Assembly: GCA_003486795.1 (NCBI GenBank)
Contig: DNFX01000094.1
Span: forward strand, 2,387 to 10,670
Length of the DNA: 8,284 bases
Direction: 5' to 3'
DNA from: Actinomycetota bacterium
Lineage (GTDB): Bacteria > Actinomycetota > Humimicrobiia > Humimicrobiales > Humimicrobiaceae
Numbering within the stretch: position 1 is the first letter of the stretch; the number at the start of each line of letters is the position of its first letter. This document shows, piece by piece, positions 1 to 7,371 of this stretch. The notes below the pieces were generated by a model. It was given only the letters and a program-made list of their open reading frames with translations. It did not search any database and was not told the DNA's origin. A program made the translations under genes and the position numbers.

Positions 1-913
1 CAAAAACAGGTCTGTTATAATCGGGTCTTTCAAACATTTTATTAAGCAGTGCTTTTTTGCATTTTGTTTTGCCGGCCATATTGGCTGTACTGTAATTTTC
101 TGTTATTTCCGTGTCGTTTTCAGGATTCCAGTATTCATAATCAATTCCATTGATTATTCCGGAAATACAATCTTTTCTTGTTTTCAATACACCGTCAAGC
201 CCGTAGCCGAATTCGGGTGTAAGGATTTCCCTGGAATAAGTAGGGCTTACTGTTGTTATTTTATCTGAGTAAACAATGCCGCCTTTCATATAATTGATTT
301 TTCCATAAAATTCAAGTCCGTCCATATTGAAATATTTTCTATCTATACCAATTTTTTCCATTGTTTCCTGCCCGAAAATACCCTGGTATGCAATATTGTG
401 AATGGTAAAAACTGTTTTTGTGCTGTTTAAATAATAATTTTCATTTAAAGATTTTTCGACTGATAAAAAGAGTGAGCATAACGCCACATGATAATCATGC
501 AAATGAAGAATATCAGGTTTAAACCTGATTATTCTTAAAAGTTCGAGAATTGATTTTGAAAAAAAACCGAATCTCAGATCATTATCCTCATAATCTCCCT
601 GAGGGGTACCATAAAGGTTTTCCCTGCCGAAATAAAAAGAGTTTCTGACAAAATAATAATCGACCCCTTTGTTTAAGATTTTATATATATCAAAATAATC
701 TTCTTTTTTGTCACTGATTTTCACTCTGGCATTTTCATATACCTTTTCAATATTCTGAAAATCCGAGAATATATATTCATAACCGGGTAATATGACTATC
801 GGCATATTTCCTATTTTCTTTAATGCCTGCGGAAGAGAACCTGTTACATCGGCAAGTCCGCCTGTTTTTGCGAAAGGGGCTGCTTCGGCGGAGCAGATTG
901 CAATTTTTAACAT
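1..913 (-). CDS. glgA: Glycogen synthase (ADP-glucose type, GT5), 5' part, cut by the left window edge
   Basis: Transfers glucose from ADP-glucose to the non-reducing end of an alpha-1,4-glucan in the cytoplasm. I translated 304 codons from the reverse strand; the C-terminal part lies outside the window. The protein opens with a Rossmann strand followed by KTGGLADVTGSLP (residues 16-28), the ADP-glucose-binding signature of bacterial and plant starch/glycogen synthases, with K16 as the sugar-nucleotide lysine. Further family marks are HLHDYHVAL (137-145), IHNIAYQG (171-178), TVSPTYSREI (221-230), GVLKTR (241-246) and GIINGIDYEYWNP (252-264). The HDYH motif has Tyr where many homologues have Trp, a mild change. 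The ATG is chosen because the Rossmann fold begins at once and a good ribosome site precedes it. The gene diverges from glgB across 133 bp, suggesting shared control. The family call is very secure; only the C-terminal GT domain cannot be checked. Confidence 0.97.
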   Translation of the reverse strand, partial: MLKIAICSAEAAPFAKTGGLADVTGSLPQALKKIGNMPIVILPGYEYIFSDFQNIEKVYENARVKISDKKEDYFDIYKILNKGVDYYFVRNSFYFGRENLYGTPQGDYEDNDLRFGFFSKSILELLRIIRFKPDILHLHDYHVALCSLFLSVEKSLNENYYLNSTKTVFTIHNIAYQGIFGQETMEKIGIDRKYFNMDGLEFYGKINYMKGGIVYSDKITTVSPTYSREILTPEFGYGLDGVLKTRKDCISGIINGIDYEYWNPENDTEITENYSTANMAGKTKCKKALLNKMFERPDYNRPVF

Positions 914-919
914 TTCAAT

Positions 920-926
920 CCTCTTT
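920..926 (-). promoter_or_regulatory. Ribosome binding site of glgA
   Basis: Reading the minus strand, AAAGAGG is followed by ATTGAA and then ATG. This is a good Shine-Dalgarno match at normal spacing and supports the start at 913. It contrasts with glgB and malQ, which have no such site. Confidence 0.75.
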
Positions 927-953
927 ATTTATTTGTAATTAAAAAAAATAAAT

Positions 954-1010
954 CTTTTTAATTAATGTCATTGCATATTTGATATTTATATTATATTAAT
1001 AATTAAAAAG
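954..1010. repeat. 11-bp perfect inverted repeat in the glgA/glgB divergent region
   Basis: CTTTTTAATTA at 954-964 is matched by its exact reverse complement at 1000-1010, with 35 bases between. The dyad centre is near 982, while the middle of the 133-bp intergenic region is 980. The arms end about 40 bases from the glgA start and 36 from the glgB start. The right arm overlaps the candidate glgA -35 box. This could be a pair of oppositely oriented operator sites, but AT-rich sequence makes such repeats fairly easy to obtain by chance. Confidence 0.4.
971..997 (+). promoter_or_regulatory. Weak candidate promoter of the glgB operon
   Basis: TTGCAT (971-976) lies 15 bases before TATATT (992-997); TATTAA at 994-999 gives a 17-base spacer but is a poorer -10. 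An alternative is TTAAAA (1003-1008) with TATTAT (1026-1031) at 17 bases, which would start transcription only about 10 bases before the glgB ATG. A promoter must lie in this gap, because glgA is divergent, but I cannot choose the site with assurance. Confidence 0.22.
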
Positions 1011-1013
1011 CAA
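985..1013 (-). promoter_or_regulatory. Candidate sigma-70-type promoter of glgA
   Basis: On the minus strand TTGCTT (1008-1013) and TATAAA (985-990) are separated by exactly 17 bases, giving a leader of about 65 bases before the glgA ATG. A perfect TATAAT (990-995) overlaps, but it has no suitable -35 at normal distance. The -35 box overlaps one arm of the inverted repeat described separately. The surrounding sequence is almost pure A/T, so chance matches are likely and the call is tentative. Confidence 0.4.
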
Positions 1014-1017
1014 AGTT

Positions 1018-1050
1018 ATGGATTTTATTATTATAAATTTTTTTATATGA
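1018..1050 (+). other. Possible 10-codon leader ORF overlapping the glgB start
   Basis: ATG at 1018 opens a ten-codon frame (MDFIIINFFI) whose TGA stop at 1048-1050 overlaps the glgB ATG as ATGA. This arrangement would permit translational coupling. There is no clear ribosome site before this ORF either, and short ORFs in AT-rich spacers are common, so it may be accidental. Confidence 0.12.
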
Positions 1051-2978
1051 TTCTAATGCATAAATCTAATTGTTTTAAAGACTTTAATCAGTTTACAGAA
1101 TTTGATATTTATCTGTTCAGGAAAGGCAGCCATTTTAAACTTTATGAAAAAATGGGTGCTCATAAGAGAACAATAAACGGTGAAGATGGTGTTTATTTTG
1201 CAGTATGGGCTCCAAATGCCAATGATGTATGTGTTGTTGGTGATTTCAATGGCTGGGATGAAAAAAAGGATGGTCTTATCTGTAGAAGAGACGAGTCAGG
1301 CATATGGGAGACTTTTATTCCCGGTCTTGGAGAAAATTCTTTATATAAATTCAAAATAAAACCGAGATTTAAAACTGAATATATTGAAAAAGCTGATCCG
1401 TTTTCATTTTTCTGTGAAACACCTCCGAAAACTGCATCAATCATAAAACAGCTTGATTACGTCTGGGATGATGAAAAATGGATGAATAAAAGGGAAAAAC
1501 ACAACAGACTTAACGCTCCTTTTTCCATATATGAAATACATCTTGGTTCATGGAGAAGAAACAGTGAAAACAATTATATGAATTACAGGGAAATTGCCAG
1601 AGAACTTGCAGAATATATAATTGAAAACGGTTTTACCCATGTCGAACTTCTTCCGATTATGGAGCATCCGTTTTATGGTTCATGGGGTTATCAGATTACT
1701 GGATTTTTTGCTCCTACTTCAAGGTACGGAAATCCTCAGGATTTTATGTATTTTATAGATTATCTTCATCAGAACGATATAGGAGTCATTCTTGACTGGG
1801 TTCCATCTCATTTTCCTGATGATCCTCACGGCTTATATCTTTTTGACGGGACACATCTCTATGAGCATGCTGATAAAAAACTTGGGTATCATCCTGACTG
1901 GAAAAGCCAGATTTTTAATTATGGTCGATATGAAGTCCGTCAATTTTTAATAAATAATGCATTATTCTGGCTTGATAAATATCATATAGACGGGATAAGG
2001 ATAGATGCAGTCGCTTCGATGTTGTATCTTGATTATTCGAGAAAAGAAGGACAGTGGATACCAAACAAATTCGGTGGCAGGGAAAATCTGGAGGCTATAG
2101 AGTTTATAAAACAGCTTAATAGTGAAATTTATAAGAATTTTCCTGATGTACAGACGATAGCAGAAGAGTCAACAGCATGGCCGATGGTTACAAAACCTGT
2201 GGATGCTGGCGGCCTTGGATTCGGCATGAAGTGGAATATGGGATGGATGCATGATACCTTAAACTATTTTTCAAAAGATCCGGTTTACAGAAAACACCAT
2301 CAGGATGAGTTAAATTTTACTTTCTGGTATGCTTTCAACGAAAACTTTATTTTACCTCTTTCTCATGATGAGGTAGTTTATGGGAAAAAATCTTTATTAG
2401 AAAAAATGCCCGGGGATTTATGGAGAAAATTTGCGAATCTCAGGCTGTTATTAAGTTATATGTTTGCTTATCCAGGGAAAAAGCTGATATTTATGGGTTC
2501 AGAATTCGGACAATTTAATGAATGGGAACATGATTCGGTTTTACAATGGCATCTTTCGGATAAAAAAGGCCACAGAGAAATAAAGAAAATTTTAAGAGAT
2601 CTTAACAATATCTATAGAAATGAAAAAACTTTTTATATGAATGATTTTAACGGGTCAGCTTTTAAGTGGGTAGATTTTAAAGATTATGAAAATAGCGTAA
2701 TATCATTTTTAAGAACATCTGCAGATGATATTTTAATACTGGCATGTTTTAATTTTACTCCTGTCCCCAGATACGAATACAGGTTAGGTGTGCCCTGTGA
2801 AGGAGAATGGATAGAAATTTTTAACAGTGATTCTGAAATATACGGAGGCAGTGGTCATGGTAATTTCGGAAAATTATATGCAGAAAAAAGCAGTTGTCAT
2901 GGTTATGATTTTTCATTCCCTGCTACGCTTCCGCCCCTGGGTGCACTTTTTTTTAAAAAGAAAGTTAAAGAGAAATGA
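1047..2978 (+). CDS. glgB: 1,4-alpha-glucan branching enzyme (GH13 with CBM48)
   Basis: Cuts alpha-1,4-glucan chains and rejoins them by alpha-1,6 links, making glycogen branches. The start of the family fold is FRKGSHF (24-30) and MGAH (36-39), then a CBM48 domain (about 40-130) with VYFAVWAPNA and GDFNGWD (65-71). The GH13 barrel has region I DWVPSHF (250-256), region II GIRIDAV with nucleophile D320, region III IAEEST with acid/base E373, and region IV LSHDEV with D441. A C-terminal beta domain follows from about 540. At 643 residues it is the form lacking the extra N-terminal domain of the E. coli enzyme. The start is uncertain: neither the first ATG nor the next in-frame ATG (1056) has a Shine-Dalgarno site, while the ATG at codon 36 would remove conserved sequence. 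It is first in a likely operon with the GH57 gene (31 bp downstream) and malQ. Confidence 0.97.
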   Translation: MILMHKSNCFKDFNQFTEFDIYLFRKGSHFKLYEKMGAHKRTINGEDGVYFAVWAPNANDVCVVGDFNGWDEKKDGLICRRDESGIWETFIPGLGENSLYKFKIKPRFKTEYIEKADPFSFFCETPPKTASIIKQLDYVWDDEKWMNKREKHNRLNAPFSIYEIHLGSWRRNSENNYMNYREIARELAEYIIENGFTHVELLPIMEHPFYGSWGYQITGFFAPTSRYGNPQDFMYFIDYLHQNDIGVILDWVPSHFPDDPHGLYLFDGTHLYEHADKKLGYHPDWKSQIFNYGRYEVRQFLINNALFWLDKYHIDGIRIDAVASMLYLDYSRKEGQWIPNKFGGRENLEAIEFIKQLNSEIYKNFPDVQTIAEESTAWPMVTKPVDAGGLGFGMKWNMGWMHDTLNYFSKDPVYRKHHQDELNFTFWYAFNENFILPLSHDEVVYGKKSLLEKMPGDLWRKFANLRLLLSYMFAYPGKKLIFMGSEFGQFNEWEHDSVLQWHLSDKKGHREIKKILRDLNNIYRNEKTFYMNDFNGSAFKWVDFKDYENSVISFLRTSADDILILACFNFTPVPRYEYRLGVPCEGEWIEIFNSDSEIYGGSGHGNFGKLYAEKSSCHGYDFSFPATLPPLGALFFKKKVKEK

Positions 2979-2991
2979 CAGTTTTCGTTTT

Positions 2992-3002
2992 AAGGAACAG
3001 GA
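2992..3002 (+). promoter_or_regulatory. Ribosome binding site of the GH57/DUF3536 gene
   Basis: In the 31-bp gap after glgB, AAGGA (2992-2996) and AGGA (2999-3002) precede the ATG at 3010; the second is at the usual 7-base spacing. The gap has no hairpin or T-run, so read-through from glgB is expected. This site supports 3010 over the ATG at 3006, which stops after four codons. Confidence 0.65.
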
Positions 3003-3009
3003 ATAATGT

Positions 3010-5709
3010 ATGACGGATAAAAAAACAGCAAAGAGATTTGTATGCATACATGGTCATTTTTATCAGCCTTTCAGAAAAAATCCGTGGACTGAAGAGATTG
3101 ATTTACAAAAAGATGCTTATCCCTATAAAGATTGGAATGAAAGAATAAATGCTGAATGTTACAGGGCAAATGCTTTTGCGCACATACTGGGCAGTGACGG
3201 CAAATTAAAGGAAATCTGCAATAATTATTCAAAAATAAGTTTCAATTTCGGCCCCACTCTCCTTGAATGGATTAAGGAAAATGATAATAAGACCTATAAA
3301 AGAATAATTGAAGCTGATTTTCAAGGAAGGGAAAATTTTTCAGGACATGGTACAGCCATAGCTCAGAATTACAATCATCTTATAATGCCTCTGGCAAACA
3401 GACAGGATAAAATTTTACAGGTTTTCTGGTCAGTCTATGATTTTGAAAAAAATTTTAATAGAAAACCGGAAGGAATGTGGCTGGCTGAGACTGCTGTTGA
3501 TTATGAGACTCTCGAAGTTCTTGCTGAATTTGGAATAAAATATACCATTCTTTCACCCTTCCAGGCTTTAAGATGCAGAAAATCTGCAAAAATATATGGT
3601 AAAAACAAGGTATCGACAGACTTAAAATCAGCTCCTGGGGAATGGATTTTTACTGAAAATGGCAGCATAGATACAAGAAAACCATATTTCTGTAACCTGC
3701 CCTCGGGTAAAAACATCTCTGTTTTTTTCTATGATAAAGATATTTCGACCGCGATCTCTTTTGGAGATCTCTTAAAAAATGGTGAAGAATTCGCTGAAAG
3801 AATAATAAATGCATCTTATACTAATGAGGATCAAAGAGAAATTATAATTATTGCTTCAGATGGTGAAGCATATGGGCATCATAAAAAATTCGGCGATATG
3901 GCGCTTGCATATTGTCTGAAAACAATACAGGCTGATAAAGATACAGAACTTACAGTTTTTGGTGAATATTTGGAAATGTTCCCACCTGATTTTGAAGTAG
4001 AAATAATTGAAAATACTGCATGGAGCTGCAGCCATTTTTTGTCAAGATGGGAAGGGGGATGTACCTGTGGTATTCCTGAAAACCTGCCGGATGGACAATG
4101 GAGTCAGGAATGGCGCATCCATCTCAGAAAGGCAATAAAAAAAATAAGAGAAGAAATTGATAAAATATATTATTCAAATATAAAAAAATACGTTAAAGAC
4201 GGAATTGCTGACCATCTGGAAATTCTTAAAGATTACATAACTGTTGTCAGCCAGAGAGAATACGGAAACATAAATATATTTCTGGATAAGTACTCACAAA
4301 AAAATAAAAGTATAAAGCCAGGTAATAATTTCGGGATTAATTTGATTAATGGTGAATATACCAGTGATGAAAGCCTATTGCTGTCCATACTTGAAATGCA
4401 AAGACAGGCGATGCTGATGCAGTCCAGTGATGCCTGGTTTTTTGATGATATTTCGAGAATAGAAGCAATTCAGGTTTTCAGACATGCGCTGAGAGCAATT
4501 GAACTTGGAAGTTATTTTAATTCAATAAGGGCAAAAGAAATTCAGAAAATGTTCTCTGATATACTGAAATCTGCAAAAAGCAATATTATTGAAGGTAAAA
4601 ATGGTTCTGATATTTTTTTGAGTGAATCCGTAAAGAAAAAATATTCTACCGAAGAAATAACTGCAGATTTTATTACAGAATTTCTAACTGATTCTGATCC
4701 GGAAAATCATACAGCTTTTCAGAACGGGAAAGATATATTTGATTTTTATAATCATGAATTTATGACAAAGCAGATTATTGATTTTAATGATGAATTTTTT
4801 TCCGGAAAGTCCGGTGGCCTGTATATTATTTCGAAAACAACACTTAAAAAGGAATTCTGTCTGTTTTTTTTCATAACTGGCAAATCAGAAAATTTATTTA
4901 AAAACGACAATAATGAACTTCTTGAAATTTTAATAAGAAAAAAAACAGGCGGAAATGAAAATAATTCCGGTTATTCATCTGAAACAGATTTTTTTAATGA
5001 ATTTATAAAACAGAATCTCAGAGACAAAAATATTGGAGAAGTTTTTTTTAAATTAAAAAGAAAACCAGGTTTCAGATATTTTGACCTGAATAATATAAGT
5101 GAAAAAGTAAAAATTAATTATTTTGAAAAAAATGCCATTATAAAAACAAAAAGTCTTTATAAAGGACTGAGCAGCTATAAATCATATGTGAATAATATTG
5201 ATGAGACTGTGAGAAAATGGATAAATACGGGTTTTGCAGATAATGAAGAAGTTTGCATTGATAGTATATTGATAAAATCAAAGATTTTTCTTATCTTGAA
5301 CAAAAATGAAATTAATAAAAATGAAATTGAAGAACTGGAATATCTGGCTGATAAAAACAATTCAGTAATATTATCAGAAAAAGCACATGGAGATACTGTG
5401 AGAACCGGTTTTGAATTTTTAAAAACAGGCGCAGAACAATTATTGAGAAATATGATTAATAAATATATAGACAATTTAACTGATGCTGAAATATTAAAAA
5501 TAATAATCAGGCTTTTAAAAGTTTGTGATTTACTTCAGATAAGGGTCGATTTTCTTAAAATGCAGGATCATGTATTTAAAGTAAAAATTACTCTTGGAAA
5601 GTTTTTAAAAAACCAGAAAGAGAATCTGGATAAGGAAATACATGACAGCCTTTTATTTTTACTGGATTATTTCAAGATAGAACATTTATTCCATAATGAA
5701 GCTTTTTAA
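3010..5709 (+). CDS. GH57-family alpha-glucan-active enzyme with DUF3536-type C-terminal region; reaction unknown
   Basis: An 899-residue, probably cytoplasmic protein (no signal peptide or membrane segment seen). The N-terminal GH57 domain (about 1-390) shows IHGHFYQP (13-20, H14 and H16), the DUF3536-family opening NPW...DWNERI.AECY, GHGTAIAQNYNH, GMWLAET (155-161) with candidate nucleophile E160, and SDGEAYGHH (283-291) with candidate acid D284. A Cys/His-containing segment follows (W338-C353: C340, H342, C351, C353). The C-terminal half carries the DUF3536-like segment LEMQRQAML...WFFDDIS (461-482), a Lys/Asn-rich variable stretch (about 560-790) and a helical end. GH57 includes amylases, branching enzymes and 4-alpha-glucanotransferases; DUF3536 members have, to my knowledge, no settled activity. 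Because GlgB and MalQ are both encoded next to it, chain trimming, debranching or a distinct transfer is inferred. Its 3' end overlaps malQ by 14 bp. The family is secure, the reaction is not. Confidence 0.9.
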   Translation: MTDKKTAKRFVCIHGHFYQPFRKNPWTEEIDLQKDAYPYKDWNERINAECYRANAFAHILGSDGKLKEICNNYSKISFNFGPTLLEWIKENDNKTYKRIIEADFQGRENFSGHGTAIAQNYNHLIMPLANRQDKILQVFWSVYDFEKNFNRKPEGMWLAETAVDYETLEVLAEFGIKYTILSPFQALRCRKSAKIYGKNKVSTDLKSAPGEWIFTENGSIDTRKPYFCNLPSGKNISVFFYDKDISTAISFGDLLKNGEEFAERIINASYTNEDQREIIIIASDGEAYGHHKKFGDMALAYCLKTIQADKDTELTVFGEYLEMFPPDFEVEIIENTAWSCSHFLSRWEGGCTCGIPENLPDGQWSQEWRIHLRKAIKKIREEIDKIYYSNIKKYVKDGIADHLEILKDYITVVSQREYGNINIFLDKYSQKNKSIKPGNNFGINLINGEYTSDESLLLSILEMQRQAMLMQSSDAWFFDDISRIEAIQVFRHALRAIELGSYFNSIRAKEIQKMFSDILKSAKSNIIEGKNGSDIFLSESVKKKYSTEEITADFITEFLTDSDPENHTAFQNGKDIFDFYNHEFMTKQIIDFNDEFFSGKSGGLYIISKTTLKKEFCLFFFITGKSENLFKNDNNELLEILIRKKTGGNENNSGYSSETDFFNEFIKQNLRDKNIGEVFFKLKRKPGFRYFDLNNISEKVKINYFEKNAIIKTKSLYKGLSSYKSYVNNIDETVRKWINTGFADNEEVCIDSILIKSKIFLILNKNEINKNEIEELEYLADKNNSVILSEKAHGDTVRTGFEFLKTGAEQLLRNMINKYIDNLTDAEILKIIIRLLKVCDLLQIRVDFLKMQDHVFKVKITLGKFLKNQKENLDKEIHDSLLFLLDYFKIEHLFHNEAF
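5299..5328 (+). repeat. 15-bp tandem duplication inside the GH57/DUF3536 gene
   Basis: Two adjacent 15-base units (5299-5313 and 5314-5328) differ by one base in the first codon (AAC versus AAT) and encode NKNEI twice (residues 764-773). They lie in the Lys/Asn-rich variable C-terminal region. The in-frame duplication looks like replication slippage in a tolerant segment. Confidence 0.8.
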
Positions 5710-7237
5710 TAAAAAGAGCGGAGTTTTACTACATATAACATCACTTCCGTCAAAATATGGCATAGGTGATTTTGGACCTCAGGCGTATGAATTTGCAAAA
5801 ATACTTAAGGATTACAGCCAGAGCATCTGGCAGATTCTTCCTGTTACTCCTACAAGCAGGCTTAAGCACTATTCTCCTTATGCCTCTATTTCAGCCTTTG
5901 CGGGAAATACAATGTTAATCAATCCGCTGCTTCTGTATGAAGAGAATTATTTAAAGAAAGAAGATTTTCTTTCGCACACTAGGGATTTAGGCAGCACCCC
6001 TGAAAGTGATTATGTTGATTTCAGAGCTGTAATGAAAAGCAGGGAAACTCTTTTAAATAAAGCATTTTTAAACTTTCAGGATAGAAATAATTTTAATGAT
6101 AATGACTTCCAGGAGTTTTGCCAGAAGCATGAAGAAGAATGGTTGGACAGTTTTTCCATATTTAATGTTCTTAAAAGGAAATATAAAAATATTTCCTGGA
6201 GTAGATGGCCTGATGAAATAAAAAAAGGTTTAAAAATAATAGAAGTATCTGATTATAAAATGAATATTGAAATTTTAAAGGAAAAATTTCTTCAGTTCGT
6301 TTTTTTTCAACAATGGCTAAGATTAAAAAAATACTGTAACAGTATAGGTCTTAAAATTATAGGAGATATTCCGATATACATGGATTATGAAAGCAGTGAT
6401 GTCTGGTCAAATCCTGAAATTTTCAAACTTGACAAAAACAAAAAACCGGAATTTGTTTCTGGAGTTCCACCGGATTATTACAGTGCAACAGGGCAGCTCT
6501 GGAATAATCCGGTTTATAACTGGGAAAACCTTAAAAAAGAGAATTACAGATGGTGGCTAAAAAGAATAATGCACAATCTTGAACTTTTTGATTATGTGAG
6601 ACTGGATCACTTCAGGGGTTTTGTAAAATACTGGGAAGTAAAAGCAGGTGAGAAAACCGCAAAAAACGGAAAATGGCAAAAGGCAGAACCTGAAGATTTT
6701 TTCCGGATTCTCAGAGGAGAAATAAATAGTAAATTTAAATATATGCCTATAATAGCCGAGGATCTCGGTTATATTACTTATGATGTAATAAAAGTAATGA
6801 AGAAAAATAAATTTCCCGGAATAAGAGTAATCCTGTTCGCTTTTGGAAAGGATTTCCCTTATAGTATACACTTACCAGAGAATTATGATGATAACTGCAT
6901 AGCATATACAGGAACACATGATAATAACACTGTTTATGGATTTGTTCTCAGGGAAGCAAAAGAATATGAAAAGAAAAATATAATAAAGTATCTTAAATTA
7001 GAATCAGTATCAGAACTTAACAATATAAGCATGGAATTTATAAAGAGAATATCATCTTCCAAAGCAGACCTGACAATATTTCCGGTTCAGGACATACTTG
7101 GTTTTGATCACAGAGCAAGAATGAACAAGCCGTCCACAAAAAGAAAAAACTGGAGATGGAAACTGAAATCTTCGGACCTAAATATTCAAAAATTTGAAGA
7201 GCTTAAAAATATAACTGAAAGAAATAAAAGAATTTAA
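5696..7237 (+). CDS. malQ: 4-alpha-glucanotransferase (amylomaltase, GH77)
   Basis: Moves alpha-1,4-glucan segments between malto-oligosaccharides, releasing glucose; with glycogen enzymes it recycles short chains. The N-terminus GVLLHITSLPSKYGIGDFG (9-27) is the family signature. It is followed by the substrate-cleft motif SPYASISAFAGN (60-71), GVPPDYYSATGQLW (256-269), VRLDHFRGF with nucleophile D304, IIAEDLG with acid/base E355, TGTHDNNT with D409, and the terminal QDILGFDHRARMN (465-477). All three catalytic residues are present. At 513 residues it matches the short Thermus-type amylomaltase, not the roughly 690-residue E. coli form with its extra N-terminal domain. The ATG at 5696 lies inside the GH57 gene in another frame, 14 bp before that gene's end, with no clear Shine-Dalgarno site, so translation is probably coupled to the upstream gene. 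Confidence 0.97.
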   Translation: MKLFNKKSGVLLHITSLPSKYGIGDFGPQAYEFAKILKDYSQSIWQILPVTPTSRLKHYSPYASISAFAGNTMLINPLLLYEENYLKKEDFLSHTRDLGSTPESDYVDFRAVMKSRETLLNKAFLNFQDRNNFNDNDFQEFCQKHEEEWLDSFSIFNVLKRKYKNISWSRWPDEIKKGLKIIEVSDYKMNIEILKEKFLQFVFFQQWLRLKKYCNSIGLKIIGDIPIYMDYESSDVWSNPEIFKLDKNKKPEFVSGVPPDYYSATGQLWNNPVYNWENLKKENYRWWLKRIMHNLELFDYVRLDHFRGFVKYWEVKAGEKTAKNGKWQKAEPEDFFRILRGEINSKFKYMPIIAEDLGYITYDVIKVMKKNKFPGIRVILFAFGKDFPYSIHLPENYDDNCIAYTGTHDNNTVYGFVLREAKEYEKKNIIKYLKLESVSELNNISMEFIKRISSSKADLTIFPVQDILGFDHRARMNKPSTKRKNWRWKLKSSDLNIQKFEELKNITERNKRI

Positions 7238-7240
7238 AAA

Positions 7241-7327
7241 ATGTTTTACGATTTAAATATTTTTAATAAAATACAGATATCAGATATTAAATTAAATAAT
7301 TTTTGCAGTTGCGGCAATCTGTTTTAA
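7241..7327 (+). CDS. Marginal 28-codon ORF after malQ; unrecognised, may be non-coding
   Basis: ATG three bases after the malQ stop opens 28 codons ending FCSCGNLF before TAA. The CxC pair and the slightly GC-richer end stand out in an otherwise A/T spacer. There is no Shine-Dalgarno site, and the weak hairpin at 7306-7321 falls in its last codons. I recognise no family. A chance ORF is the likelier reading. Confidence 0.13.
   Translation: MFYDLNIFNKIQISDIKLNNFCSCGNLF
7306..7325 (+). terminator. Weak terminator-like hairpin after malQ
   Basis: CAGTTG and CAATCTG pair as six base pairs with one bulged T around a CGG loop, followed by TTTT. It is the only GC-richer palindrome in the malQ-glgC spacer and sits about 70 bases after the malQ stop, where an operon end is plausible. 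The stem is short and bulged and the T-run is short, so termination may be partial or absent. Confidence 0.27.
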
Positions 7328-7371
7328 AACTTAATAAATGATTATTGTGATTATAATTAATATTTTATTTT

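Noticed and set aside
1193..1444. 83-codon minus-strand ORF inside glgB
   Set aside because: Lies antisense to the conserved CBM48 domain; no family resemblance and no ribosome site. Shadow ORF.
3501..3716. 71-codon minus-strand ORF inside the GH57 gene
   Set aside because: Antisense to the conserved GH57 domain; no recognisable product.
3753..3769. Perfect 6-bp hairpin (GATCTC / GAGATC, 5-base loop) inside the GH57 gene
   Set aside because: No T-run follows and it lies in the middle of conserved coding sequence, so it is not a terminator; likely chance.
5175..5474. 99-codon minus-strand ORF with hydrophobic stretches inside the GH57 gene
   Set aside because: The hydrophobic, Ser/Phe/Ile-rich product is what the complement of a Lys/Asn/Glu-rich coding region gives; no independent signal.
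6557..6871. 104-codon minus-strand ORF inside malQ
   Set aside because: Antisense to malQ catalytic motifs D304 and E355; Phe/Tyr/Ile-rich shadow.
7274..7287. CAGATAT repeated twice in tandem after malQ
   Set aside because: Only two 7-base units in AT-rich sequence, with no nearby start or promoter to give it meaning.
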